The position numbers and the translations under genes were made by a program. DNA of 64,000 bases from Caprimulgus europaeus (taxonomy: Eukaryota; Chordata; Aves; Caprimulgiformes; Caprimulgidae): positions 9,245,686 through 9,309,685 of the forward strand of contig OU015534.1 of NCBI GenBank assembly GCA_907165065.1, in the 5' to 3' direction. Shown piece after piece: positions 25,540-36,990 of this stretch. The notes beneath the pieces are model-generated. The model ran no database searches. It was not told the origin of the DNA and was given only the letters and a program-made list of their open reading frames with translations. The first letter of the stretch is position 1. Every line of letters begins with the position of its first letter.

Positions 25540-26289
25540 AGTCGGGGGGGGAAATTGTCTTAAAAATCCTGAAAAGGAAGATGTTTCAGGAAAAAGGGAA
25601 AAAAGGGTAATGTTTCAATTTGGGTACATTTATATAATATCCCCTTTGGAGCTGTAGTTTGGTTAACCTCTGTGGGTTGAGCTCCCAGCTACAGAAACCT
25701 CTCCTTAGGCTCACTGGCCAGAGAGCCTCATGAAAGAACCACCACCCTGGTGCTTTGTGGAAGATTTAAGCAGGGAATTTGGTCTCTGGAGTAAAAGGGA
25801 ACACAACACACCCAGGCAATCATCACAATGAGTTTTTTTCTTATTTTTCTTTCTTAATTTTGCAGGAAGACTCTTTCCCAATTAGCTCTATATGGGATTA
25901 ACATTCTCTTCCTCTGTTTGCTCCCCAGGCCACTACAATTGTGTTTTGCCTCTTGTTTGGAGGGACATGAAATGCATGATTAAGGTCAATGGGATCATGT
26001 TGGTTTCTAACAGGAAGAGTTAGAAAATTGTCCCAGTTTTTAAAAATTAAGTTCCTCCAAGTCTCCAGTTTGTTCTTCAGGAGTTAGCTCCTGCAGAGCC
26101 TCTCTTGATGCTGCTCGTAATCCCGCTGATGTGTAACATGCATGTATTTTGTAAACATGTACTTTTGGTCTTTTGAGAGGTGGCAGCCAGTTTGTGAATC
26201 TCATTCTTGGTATATGAGATGTCCCAGGTCACATTTCATGAGTGCCCCAGGGGATCTGCGTTGTGTGTTTGGAGTCCTGCCACTGAGGT
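25540..26289. other. No recognisable gene
   Basis: Unique-looking non-coding sequence without a nameable repeat or a long open frame. Confidence 0.55.
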
Positions 26290-26392
26290 TCTTTGGTGGA
26301 CCTGGGTAAATCACCTTTCCTCTGCAATGGGTAAAAAACCACCGGCTTGCTTTGTAAAAGTACTGTGAGATCTACTGAGGGAAGTATAATAG
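26290..26392 (+). mobile_element. MIR-family SINE remnant
   Basis: 'gacctgggtaaatcacctttcc' followed by 'tctgcaatgggtaa' resembles the MIR series (GACCTGGGCAAGTCACTT, then CTGTAAAATGGG). The tail 'ctttgtaaaagtactgtgag' plus 'atctactgagggaagtata' resembles the amniote MIR 3' end (TTTGTAAAGTGCTTTGAGATCTACTGATG in two blocks). Both halves agree in order and spacing. MIRs predate the bird-mammal split. Heavy decay fits that age. Confidence 0.6.
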
Positions 26393-28579
26393 GAGAGTTA
26401 GGAAATTACAGTAATAATTGCAGCAGGAGTTTCAGGTTGGACCGCTCATTGGGGAGTTTTGGGGGATAGGTCAGTTGGGAAGTGAAAACCAAATTTTGAT
26501 ACAGTTTAGTTTAAATATACAGCCCTGTGGGTGTTCAGGCTATTAATGAGTGGTGTATCTTCTCAGCTCCTTTCCTCTGCCCTGTCTGTCGGCTATCTGG
26601 AGCCTCTTGTTGAGCAGAAGACAGTTGAATCTTTCTCAGGTGCTCCCAGTATCTATCTGTCTGTATCTTAGCCAGATTGTGCATGAAAAGGAGATCATCA
26701 GAACCAGAATAAAACAACACAGCCACCATCCAATATAAAGTGATGGAAATTTGTGGGTGAGAGAAGCTGAGTTTCTGCTGTTTTAAAGGCAGAGGGCATG
26801 CCACTGCTTCTCAGTTGTCATTTGCTAGGTCAAAACCATCTGTAGCTCCAGAAAGCTGTGGTGTAAATAGCATAGAAAAGGAAATATTTTGTCAATTGCT
26901 GAAACTGGCTATATGTTGCAATCAGATGTGCAGGAATTAGAAAAACAAGAACAAGGAAACTTTGTGTATAGCATCAAAGGCAGAGTTGGCTCACGCTTTG
27001 AAGAGCAGAAGCATGGCCCTTATTGTTTGTTGACTTTCTCCCAGTTTGCGTGCTTGAAGCACTTGAGCTCATGGGCATGTTAAGGGTCTGTTGACACTAG
27101 AAGGCAAAACCTGCATCTCATGGATGCAGTGAGGCTGTTAGGCAGCTGAGACATCGCAGACAGGTTTATAGGGACATCCTGAGTGCCTGGAGCCGTGACA
27201 AGGATACATACAAAAAAACCAAAACAGTGTGGTTTCAATGGATCATACAGAATCAGACCTGATATTTGAAGCCATCTGGCTATTATAGATTGTTAGGATC
27301 TCTCCCCTGGGCATGGTGTCTCTATACACAGCCATACAGGATCCTTATCACCTTTTTGTTCTGTCTCAAGTTGTTATTGTTTTTTGAAGGTTTGACCCAC
27401 TGTGACCAAATTTCTACTGGAAGTTATTTTTGGCTGGATTCTCAGTGTCTGATAAGGTTGGTTTTGTGCTGCAGCCATGCTGTTTCTTTTGTGATTTTTA
27501 GCAGATTTTTTTCCTCCCTCATTTGGTTATTTCTCTTCATGAAAGACGTAGGAGTTAGTGGCCTTATTCTCACATCATTTTGATGGAAACTGGCCTAGGG
27601 GATTTAAAGTTACTAGAGAGCTACTGAGACAGGTAGACCCAAAGGGAGCATGGTTAGATAGGACAAAGGAAATTAGGCTATAAAGAGCATTGAATGAGAA
27701 GTTCAAGCTGTCTGGGAAGAGCACTTGCACAAAAAAAATCCAGTATGATTTGTTAAAAGCTGGCAAAGCGTTGCCAAAACACAATCAAGGTCTTATGCTG
27801 GGACGTGTCTGACAGTGTTGACTGTTGACTGTAGGCTGATGCAACATCTGTGGAAGCGTGTTAGGAATTCAAGTCCAGCATGCACTTCACCTCCCTTTCT
27901 ACCTAATAATCCATATGTACTATTGCAAACATCCTCATTTTTCAAAACAGATCTGTTACAAAATGTTCCTCCTTTATCTCCTTCCAGAGCTGGGGTTTCT
28001 CTTCCTAGCCCCATGTGCTAGTAACCCATAATGGAGATCTGCTGCCTGTCTTCCTGTTCATCCAAATGTCAAGCATGCTCCAAGGGATGTTTAGTCCTGA
28101 ACTATTCTTTTGCACACCAGGAACATAGCAACCTTCTCTTGATTTCTGCTGAATGAATGGGATGTTGACACAGACAACTTCTCTTTTCCATAATGCCTCA
28201 AGCACGGTATTGATTCTCAAGTCTGTGTTTACGATTTGAGGCACGGCAGCTCTCCTGTATCTTCTCTGAAGGCTGAGTCTTGTCTTTTGTGGTCATGGGC
28301 ACGTTCTCCAGAGTTCACAGAAGCTTGCTAGGCTGTGTGTTACCAGATGGTCTCCAAATGTTTGTATAGATTGCAATCATCTCCCGGAGTCTATCTGACC
28401 TGTGAGTGATGGCAGTAAGGAAGGAACAGGACATGGGTGTGCTGGATTTATTGCCTGTCCTGAAGCTGCTTGAAGTGGTCTAGATGTAGCTTCTAGGTCT
28501 GTCAAACTGTGCTCATCAGACTGAGGATCTCAGATCAATGGCCATGATTGAAAGCACTGGTTATCTGTATTTTCTGAAG
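26393..28579. other. No recognisable gene
   Basis: Unique-looking sequence. Open frames up to 105 codons, none with a recognised domain. No nameable repeat. Confidence 0.55.
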
Positions 28580-28870
28580 TTACAAGAGGAAACAATGGTT
28601 CAGATGGGGAAAAGGAAAGAAGGGGCACTCATTCCTTTCAGTATTTTTTAAAGAATCATCAGTTTTATTTAAGACTAAAAAAAGAGATTTGTATCTAATA
28701 AAAGTGGCATTATTGCAGAGGTAGATAATTAACATAATCATGTCTAATTTCAGGATAATTATCATGCTGTAATTAGAAAAGCCATTAGTATAATTAGAAC
28801 ATGTATAAAATTAGCACAAAGGTATTTTAAGTGTAGGATCTGTTGTACTATTTGTTAATCTGACATGGTC
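28580..28870. other. AT-rich block with homeodomain-like words
   Basis: The part from about 28660 to 28860 is strongly AT-rich and repeats TAATTA, GTAATTAG, ATAATTAG and TTAGCA words. It is unbroken by any recognisable repeat. Such composition is common both in neutral AT-rich DNA and in deeply conserved developmental enhancers, and without alignment I cannot choose. Confidence 0.35.
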
Positions 28871-29353
28871 AGTAAAGCTGCTGTTATTTTGCATTTCAGG
28901 TGGCTCCTGGTGGGTAGCTCATCTACTTGCATGCAGAGGAACTGGTGGAGGGTGGCAGTGATATGGCTGTAGTTTTCTGCTGTGAAGTCTTGGCTGGCAG
29001 AGAGTTTGCTGTTGGGCTAATATTTTTTATGAGAAGATGGTCAAGTGTATAAATTAACCTGATGTGGTTTAGCAAGATTTTCCTGCCTGCATCCAGCACA
29101 TTTTGGAAGGGGCACGTTGTGCTTCTCCAGATAAAAGCTGTCCTGGATCCTGTAGTCTTTGTCACGGCTGTGTCAGTTTTCACCAGCCAAAGGTGTAGTG
29201 GCCTTTTAAATTGTGGCTGGATGTTCATTACTGGAGAGGTTAAGCTGCATGAAGGCGATTTAATTACAGACCTGCAATGGTTTCTGCATGCTTTCCCTGG
29301 AACTCATTGTACGTTCGGGGAGGTGTGTAAATCAAACAACCAGCACATCACGC
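28871..29353. other. No recognisable gene
   Basis: Opposing open frames of 116 (forward) and 101 (reverse) codons overlap here. Neither has a recognised domain, and mutual overlap is typical of chance frames. Confidence 0.5.
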
Positions 29354-29371
29354 GGGGGGGTGGGGTGGGGG
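29354..29371 (+). repeat. G-rich tract, possible G-quadruplex
   Basis: G7-T-G4-T-G5 with a CG immediately upstream. The seven-G run could supply two G-tracts, giving the four needed for a compact quadruplex with very short loops. Confidence 0.6.
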
Positions 29372-31810
29372 CTGAGCAGGAGGAATTACTGGATGCCCTC
29401 ATAAAACTTTAAAAGGCTTGAATGTCAAGTTTAAACTCTTGGGGCCCTAAAACTTGAGTCTCAAGGCACTTCTACCTGCTGTTTCATCACATAAGCTTTT
29501 CACTGTTCATGAGCTGCAAACCCAAGATGATTATGACTTCTATTTCCCTGCAGTGTATTTAATTTCCCTTTACTGTTGTCATCATACCCATGTCTGAACC
29601 ACCTTTCATCTCCTCCTACCACTCATCATCCTTTCAGTTGTAGCCAGTGATGCATAGGCTTTTTAAATAGAGTGTTCCTTGTAGGCTCTTATATCAAAAT
29701 CTGTTTAACCTCTGGTGCTTTCAAGCTTAAGGCAAAATCACTGCGTATTAGCAGTTCTAATGCGTAACTGCACTCAACAGGAGAGTTAGCAAATCTGCAG
29801 AGTGATACTGCGGTGCAGAGGGGATAAGTGTGCTGCCAGCTGTGGCTGCCTGCTCGGCTCGGCGCTCCCTGATGAAGCGATGGGTGCCCCACCCTGACCC
29901 GATGCAGCAGCCTGAGACCTCTTCTGCTACGTGGCTGTGGACGCCCACTCTGGGTGACCTGTCCTTATGGTGGAGATGGTCCTAACCTCATCTGGCAGAG
30001 TATGGAAGACTCTTCCTCCCTGATGCCATGGACAGGCTTTCCAGACACTTCCTTGCAATGGTTTTGTCCAGGGGAAACACCAAGTCTCTCATCCGCTGCT
30101 GTCCCTGCGTCCCAGGGAGCCCCCTTGCATCCTGTCTCCTCATTCTTTATCTCTGTGTGCGCTGTCTGTCAGCGGGGTAATCTAAGACACTTGGGCCTCT
30201 TCTCTGCTGTAGTATTTAAGAGCAAACGCTCTCCATGCACCATCAAAAGTGTTTCACATGATACCCTAAGTGACACGGAGATTTACAATCAGATAAAAGT
30301 AGCGGCATTCACAGCAAAGCAATTAAACTGACAACTCAGTGGCTCAAATTTGAATTTAGAGGAAGTTTAGGGTCACGTGCAGTTGAATCTTCCCTTTGAT
30401 TAGGGTTGGCTGGAGCAAAGCAAGAGCAAGTAACAGTTCCTAATGTCTCTGACAGAAACTAGCTCAGGAAAGCTGGGCTGTATTGTTGTTTCTGTTTGGC
30501 GGATGGAGTTTCTTCATATTGGTTCCTTTATCACCCCACAAACCAAACCCTTTAGTAGCAGCTGTAGCAAAAATGATAGAAAGTCTGTCAGGGGAGGGGA
30601 TCCTGAGCTGAACTTTTGGCTCCCCAGTTAATTCAGGCATTACATTTTTTCGGTCAATGCAACAACTGTGACAACAGAAGAACTTGTAGATAATGGTTCA
30701 GTTTGGTAAGTTCCCTGTAAAATATTTGCGTAATGCAGGATGCTTCCGTTAACACTCAAGTCCAGGGAGAATCTTATCACTTGATGATCAGCTTGCAAGA
30801 GAGAGAAAAATTCTGTGCTACACACTGCTCATTTCCTAGAGTACGTGAGCCCCTTGGCTCAATTTAAGGCTTCTTGCTTATTTCCATCCCACATACTTAT
30901 TTTATCAGTCCAGTTTTATAACATCCTAGAAATAATTCACTTGATTTTCTTTGAAAGAGTCAGAAACCATGGCTAGGCATTGGACTGCAGAGTATCAAAA
31001 TGCTTTGCTAATGAGAAGTGGGCAAATAAATCTAAGGAAATAACTCCACTTTCCCTGAACATTTCCTCATGCCTGGGACCAAACCCGAAGCCAAGCTGAG
31101 CCGTACTACCAGGATGGATTTGTGTTTTTCCAGTGTTGTTTTTGATTGCTTCTCACATCCCATCCTTGCTTTGGAGTTGGGGTTTGGATAGAAGCAGCAG
31201 TGCTGAAAGGTTATGAAATGGTTGTTTCCGTCATGTCTCTGGCCCAGTCAGCCACAAAAATAGTTCGAAGTTTTGGTGGAGCCTCTGAAAATTCATTTTC
31301 AACCATGAACTTTGGGGAAATCTACAGATGGCCTGGGAGAGGCTGCTTTCTGGGTTTTAAAAGCTGACTAGCAGGATTAGTGCATTGGAAATACAGAATC
31401 TAAATGGGAGATAACGGAGATACATCTTCATTTGGTTCTATTTCAGCAGTGGTGCTAAGGTGCAAGGAGTAAAAGGTTGGATAAAGATTCCTCTTTTATC
31501 TCATCTTTGCAATGAGAAAACAGGAGGTGCTTTGGGTTAGCAAAACCTCATCAGTTGTTATGATTTGGTTTTGCAAACCTCAGGCCAGGGAGGCTGGGAT
31601 CTGGCTTCCATTATATTCTAACCAAAAAGTTCATGCAGAAGAGCTTTTCTGCTCAAACTATCCTGAATTTGTCCTAACTTTAGTTTAGTCCCAGCAAGAC
31701 CTGAACTCTCAGCCCTTTAGGGTCTGTCTGTCCCTGTTGTTAATGTGTTACAATATACTGCATAGGGTTTGATAGATGAATGAACTCTTGGAGGATATTT
31801 TTCATACATG
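29372..31810. other. No recognisable gene
   Basis: A forward open frame of 125 codons (29954-30331) is featureless. The segment 30170-30360 has a mixture of CpG-containing words and SOX/GATA-like motifs that might be regulatory, but no single motif is compelling. Confidence 0.45.
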
Positions 31811-31847
31811 CACACAAACACACACAAATGTATATATATATACATTT
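31811..31847. repeat. CA tract joined to a 22-bp perfect AT palindrome
   Basis: A short CACACAAACACACACAAA tract runs into AAATG-(TA)n-CATTT at 31826-31847, which is perfectly self-complementary over 22 bases. Alternating TA and CA of this kind can extrude a cruciform and is length-unstable. Confidence 0.85.
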
Positions 31848-32234
31848 ATATTGCAGTATTACAAGGTTCTCCTTCATTTGACCACAGTGGTTTCTACTTA
31901 GCCACAGAAATCTCATGCATATACTAGCAAGCTCCTATTTTCATTTGTGCTGGGGTGAAATCAAAATCTACTCAGCATGCTTCAAATGAAGGCAGACAGT
32001 GTGCCAACACCATGCCACCAAGGGAGAGAGCTCTGTACTGGATTTTGTCTGCTCTGTCTTTGTTGTGCTTGGTGAGCTGCAGCCTGAAGTGGACCAGAAA
32101 GGGCAAAATGAACATGGTGATTTTGTGTTGGATGCACTGGATGTGAACAATATTGAGAAATTTAAGATCAACCCTTATAAATACACTTACAGTGTATGCA
32201 TATAACTAAATTAATAGCAGGCATAACTCTTTTA
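31848..32234. other. No recognisable gene
   Basis: Opposing short frames of 63-68 codons overlap here and have no recognised domain. Confidence 0.5.
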
Positions 32235-32292
32235 AAAGTCACTTGACTTTAATTGACATATCAATATAATTGGCAATTATCTTAATTGATAT
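32235..32292. promoter_or_regulatory. Cluster of two dyads with homeodomain-like cores
   Basis: AAAGTCA-CT-TGACTTT is a perfect 16-bp dyad at 32235-32250. Immediately after, arms at 32258-32271 and 32275-32292 (ATATCAAT... and ...ATTGATAT) pair with a 4-base bulge around a perfect AATTG-G-CAATT centre. TAATTG and CAATTA words suit homeodomain factors. The close packing of dyads suggests a regulatory site or the remnant of a palindromic transposon, but no family is recognised. Confidence 0.4.
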
Positions 32293-32763
32293 ACATGGCA
32301 TAAATATTGCGTTCTGGAAAGCTTCCAGTCCTTCTTTATTAGACTATTAAGCCACAACATATGCAGATTACATGGAAATACCACTGAAGCATTTGTTAAA
32401 AGAAATTCCTTTCTTATGTCTCTTTCTTGTGTTTTTTTTAATATACATGTGTATATATGTAAATATGCACAAAAAAAGTCAGGAGGACATACTGAGTATT
32501 GTCAATGCAGTCTTTTAAACAATTTCAAGTTATTCCACTAAAGGGTTTCTACAAGTTTCACACTCTGCTTTTGTGGAAATCAGCTTTCAAGTCAGTCAGG
32601 CTAGAGATTAGATCCAAAGATTTAAAACCCCTATAGATCAAAAGCAGATGCTCTTAGAAGACATTTCAGCCAAGACAAGCCGTCTGGGGACATTGTTACA
32701 GCGGGAGAAGACAATTTATCATTAAAACATGAAAGCCTCTGTTCAATAATAACCAGATGTATT
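32293..32763. other. No recognisable gene
   Basis: AT-leaning sequence with T runs near 32432-32440. No open frame of note. Confidence 0.5.
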
Positions 32764-32809
32764 AAAAAAAGAAGGAAAGGGAAAGAAAAAGAGAGAGAAA
32801 GAAAAAAAA
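32764..32809 (+). repeat. 46-base pure purine tract
   Basis: Every base is A or G, including GAGAGAGAAAG. Such tracts are candidate triplex (H-DNA) formers and simple-repeat expansions. Confidence 0.9.
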
Positions 32810-33047
32810 TAGGGTGTCAAGGTCTTGATTCATTTGTCTCCCACTAGAAATCATCTTTATCCCATACTTAGGAAACGAGTGCAGATTCTTTGATGCCAAG
32901 ACAAAATGTAAGAAAAATTGAAACATTTCACATTGTAAATCCTTGGCAATTGTCAAGGAAATTTTAATTATATAAATATCTGTGATGCTTTAAGTAAAGA
33001 TAAGGAGCAACCAAGTTAAAGAACAGTACCTGTGACTTAAAATTAAA

Positions 33048-33058
33048 GGGGGGGGGGG
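33048..33058 (+). repeat. Poly(G) tract, 11 G
   Basis: Eleven consecutive G after AATTAAA. It is a simple homopolymer, prone to length variation and sequencing error. Confidence 0.85.
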
Positions 33059-33248
33059 AAGATCTCTCAGGAGCATTTCAGACCCTTCTCTTTCTTCATA
33101 CGAGTTTTCACCTTTCCCATCTTCACTCTGATCTAGTGCAACTCGGCGATAGTGCTTAGTTTAAACCTAAAACCTCCCCTCCAAACATTTGGAAACATCC
33201 AATTTAAGCCTTCCTTCTATAGCAGAGGGATTGCTGTCAGCCCCAGAC

Positions 33249-33385
33249 CTGCAGGGAAACCAGGGCACAAGGAGATGGGATGAGTTGTCTCCTCCCAGGC
33301 AGCGTACTGATAGGGGAGACAGGAAGTGAAATTTTAAAGATGTATTTTTTCCAGTCTCGTGCTCTAACCACTAGAGAGCATCCCT
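33249..33385 (-). mobile_element. MIR SINE, reversed, well recognisable
   Basis: Reading forward it shows 'gcagggaaaccagggcacaa' (MIR reversed: GATGGGGAAACTGAGGCACA), then 'gagttgtctcctcccaggca' and 'gcgtactgataggggagac' in place of the GACTTGCCCAAGGTCACACAGC block, and finally 'cagtctcgtgctctaacca' plus 'ctagagagca', matching the highly typical reversed MIR phrase CAGTCCTGTGCTCTAACCACTAGACCA. The order and spacing match across about 135 bases. It is the clearest ancient SINE in the window. Confidence 0.88.
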
Positions 33386-33649
33386 TCCCAGTGAAATGTA
33401 TAGCTCTGTAACACAGGAAATGCGCTGCTGCCAGTATATGGCAAGTAGGAAGTCCTCTTCACTCTCTATTCTTGTTTTACAGGCCATAGTATAAGAGAGT
33501 GGGTGTGATTAACAACATTTGTTATAATGTATTTAAAATCATTTCCAGGTCTGTGGTTAGTCATTTCAGGCTAGCATTCCCTGGAGAACGAGTACATCTA
33601 AGGACTTGGAGCGAGTGATGTGAAGTCGGGACACGGATTCTTTGCCATT

Positions 33650-33775
33650 GCCACCAAGCAGGTCACAGAGTAATCTGCCCGAGATCCTTGGCCCACCCAC
33701 AAAATGAGACACAAACCTCATTGCTTTTCTCGTAGGAATATGGGAGTGAGATGTACATAATGTCAGAGAGATGGG
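33650..33775 (+). mobile_element. Possible MIR-like remnant
   Basis: 'aagcaggtcacagagtaa' and later 'cacaaaatgagac', 'aacctcattgctt' and 'tctcgtaggaatatgggagtg' resemble the second half of MIR (CTGTAAAATGGGGATAAT, CCTACCTCACAGGG, TTGTGAGG). Spacing is roughly right but identity is low. It lies only about 270 bases from a reversed MIR. Confidence 0.3.
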
Positions 33776-36413
33776 AGGGAACTTGCTGAAAAATGTTTTT
33801 GTTGATGTTGCTGGAAAATGCAAATTCTTTGACATGGGAGCTTTTGGGAGAAGGATATTGTTTTTGATATAGCTCTGGGAGAATTACTCCAGTTCAGGAT
33901 CAAATTTTTGATCAGTAGGAAGGAGAGACCCATCTATCCCACACAAGTTTGGAGGGGAACACGCAACTTGTGGGGCTTTTTTGATACCTCCTTTGAGCCA
34001 GGCAGATTTGAACTAAATTCTCTGATTCCCTGAGTATCCTGATGGATGGGCTCCCCTATCTCTGACTGTGAAGAAAACCTTTGTCCTGGCCTTGAGGAAC
34101 TTTCCCAATAAAATTCTTGTCAAAATCAATATAGACAGATTGCCAAATTCAATAAAATATGAAGCTCATTTTGCCTGTCACATAAAGTATCTTACATGAG
34201 AGGCTGTGTCATTATCTGCTTTCTGTCTAGCTTCTGCCTGCGGTATCCTTGGTTGGGGATTTGGAAGAAGGAACCAACGGATCAGACAGTCAAAGATAAT
34301 GATTAGCCCCTCAAGAGACGAGGGAAAACAGTCTAGGAGAACATCTCTTAGACTCTGTAATCAAACTCTGGAGGCATAGGACATGGGTGTTTGTGGATTT
34401 CCACAGCTCTTTGAGCACAGAGCACAAGTCAGAGGTCTCTTATGTGTAGGTAGCTTCTGGGTTCTAGTCAAGCCCTGCTACAAGGGTTCAAAACCAGGAG
34501 ATTTTGTTGGGTAGAAACATTTTCCAGGGGAAGTATAAGGAGACTGTGCCAAGGTCTGCCCTCTAAGAACTGGAAGCCTTTAGCAAACTAATTCCATTTC
34601 TTTTTCTTTGAATGAGAAAAGAAAGACAGTATCATCTTTTAGTCCAACAAGAACAGTTATGGTAGAAAGTACGTAGCTTTCCAGAAAACTCAACTTGGGT
34701 GAGCTGGAGAAATATCACCGTGGAAAAAATGAAATTAATTGTATTTTTATTTCTCTTCTGTATGCCAAGTGTGATTCATTTCAAACAAATCTGTTTACTG
34801 TGCTGAGCGTGGTAACGCTGATGTAAAGTATCAGGAAAGCATGAGATGGATGCTAGCTTTTGACTATTCTGTTGATGTCTCTGGAGCCCCATGTGGTAGG
34901 TTGGATACCAGGGCAGACCTACAGCAGACCCACTGGGGATGACAGCCCTTGAGGTGACAGATTTGCAAGTTGCCACATGCAGCTGTTGGCTGAAAGCATA
35001 TGGTCTTGCATTGCGATTTCTGCTATTTCAAATGGGTTTCATCTTCTTTTCTTCATTTGGGAAGATCTCTTTGCATCTGCCTTGGAAGGCAAATGTTCAT
35101 AAGCAGAGTGGGCTCAAGCAGCGAAATTGGGTCCAGGGCCAGATTAACTGCATTGCTGTCATCAGAAGGCTGAGTGCTGTGTTTCTTGTTTTGACTCACA
35201 GCGGGAGATCTGACTTAATTGAATCCAGACTGGATCTGTACATGGATTTGAAAACCCCAAAAGTTTGGGGGTTCACCTCTGGGGTTCTCGCCATAGGTTT
35301 AAAGGCAGGAAAAATTGGAGAGAAGGGGCTATTCAGCAATCAGGGGAAGACAAGATCAAGGAAAACACAACTTACAAGAGGAACAACAGGTGGAAACATT
35401 TACCCCTTCATTGCCCAATGTTGTTTCAGTTGTACCTATATATTCTGCGTGTGTACAACTTCACATGTGCTTCTAGGTGCCTGGTGCCTGAGTTTTGGAA
35501 GGTGGGAGACCCACTAGCACGTGAGTGCTGATGGCCACCACGCTGTCACTGTGGTTGTTGTCGCTGTGCCTGAACAGAAGCTTGTTTGGGGCACAAGTGC
35601 TTCATGTGGCCACATACACCATTTACACAGTGTGGGAGATCACACACATAAAAGTTCAGTGCAGAAGTGCACAAGCACAGACTCACACAGCCCTCGGGCC
35701 TTTTCTGTTAACAATCAGACCCATAAAGCACATTAAAATAAACCTATTTTTACAGCTCTGCACTGCTGTTCAACCAAGCATTTAAAGAAGCAAACAAAAG
35801 CACCCACTGCTCTGGAAATATGAGACTTTATCCCTATCCAGGAGCACAGACTGTACTCGGGTGGGAGTTGTGAAACCTTGTTTAAATTCAGATTTGTATT
35901 CAGTTCTACATACCTTTGATTCACCCTTCTGTAGGAGGTGTTTTTAATTTTTAGCCTTTGATAGCTCTATACTTCTGTTGTCAAACCATTTCCAAACAGT
36001 TTTTCCTCAGGGCTATGAGAGCATGAGGCAGAAACAAGTGAGGGTTTCTTTTTTCCTCTTTTTCAAGCATAAAGAGATACAAGAGGAAGGTATGCTCAAG
36101 TGCAGAGAACCTTCTTGACAACTGTTTCATGGCTGCATACATGGTGAGTTAAAGAGGGCATGAGAAGCTGCTCGCTGTCCACTGCTGCTCTCAGGCAGGG
36201 CTGAGTTTAGGGTCTTGCTGGTGGACCATGCTGCAGAACTGCTGAACTCCTCCACATCTGATCTATCCTGATCACTCAGATGAAGACCAGGTTTCTCACT
36301 GGGTACCAAAACTCCTTCTGGCTAGAGAGCTCCTGTTTGCATCAAGGGCAGCATTGTAGTGTGGGCTTCAGGACTCAAAGGGGTGACTCTGGGGTGGAGA
36401 GGCATCCTCTGAG
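33776..36413. other. No recognisable gene; one 192-codon open frame
   Basis: An ATG-initiated frame of 192 codons runs forward at 34939-35517. Its translation is a mixed hydrophobic/basic sequence with no domain, signal or repeat I recognise. A frame this long is only mildly unusual by chance. The segment 35580-35720 has several CACA and GTGG words without a clean array. Confidence 0.45.
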
Positions 36414-36435
36414 CAAAACAAACAAACAAACAAAA
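36414..36435 (+). repeat. (CAAA)n microsatellite
   Basis: About five CAAA units, with one extra A in the first. Confidence 0.9.
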
Positions 36436-36539
36436 TATACTCCCTGTCTTCAAAACAATGTCTTACAGCATCTAGAACAAAAGGGTCTTGATTTTAGTTG
36501 GAGATCCAAACCCAAAACAAATGAGCATTTATAATAAGT

Positions 36540-36990
36540 AATTGTAAATGCAGAATTGTTTGTTCTCCTTCTAGTTTTTCTTTGATTTTCCTGCAATCCT
36601 TTCAAATAACATCACAAATCCTTTTGCATTTGACAAGCTAAGTGAGCCACTCATTTTTCCCAAACCTTGCTTGGCTGTAAGGGCTTTAAATATTGCAACA
36701 CTTGACATAAAGCAAAGATTTTTCCTGATAAGCGTGTGTAATGGTTCAAAACTGTTCCAGCGAGCAAATCTGGTTTCTCAAAGGTAAACGATACAAAAAG
36801 CTGGCCTTTGATTAAATATTCCAATCATTTCATGCTAATGGTGCATGAAGCTGTGATTTATCAGCCAAAACAATGTGCTGGAAAATGAACATAATTCATT
36901 AGACTCAAACCGAACTCCACTTGAGCTTTCCACTCACAATAATTCTTGGCCAAAAGCAATCGGTGTCATGCAGCAGAGGCCTGTTTGTAG
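36540..36990. promoter_or_regulatory. Possible conserved regulatory block
   Basis: An unrepetitive, AT-rich segment carrying dense transcription-factor-like words: ATGCTAAT (octamer-like), GATTTATCAG, ATTAAATATT, ATAATTCATTAG and AACAATG. It includes a perfect inverted repeat at 36829-36849, TTCATGC and GCATGAA around TAATGGT. This texture resembles vertebrate conserved non-coding elements, but I cannot measure conservation here. Confidence 0.35.

Noticed and set aside
34939-35517. 192-codon ATG-initiated forward frame
   Set aside because: No recognisable domain. The length is only mildly unusual given tens of thousands of possible frames, and an alternative frame overlaps its 3' half.
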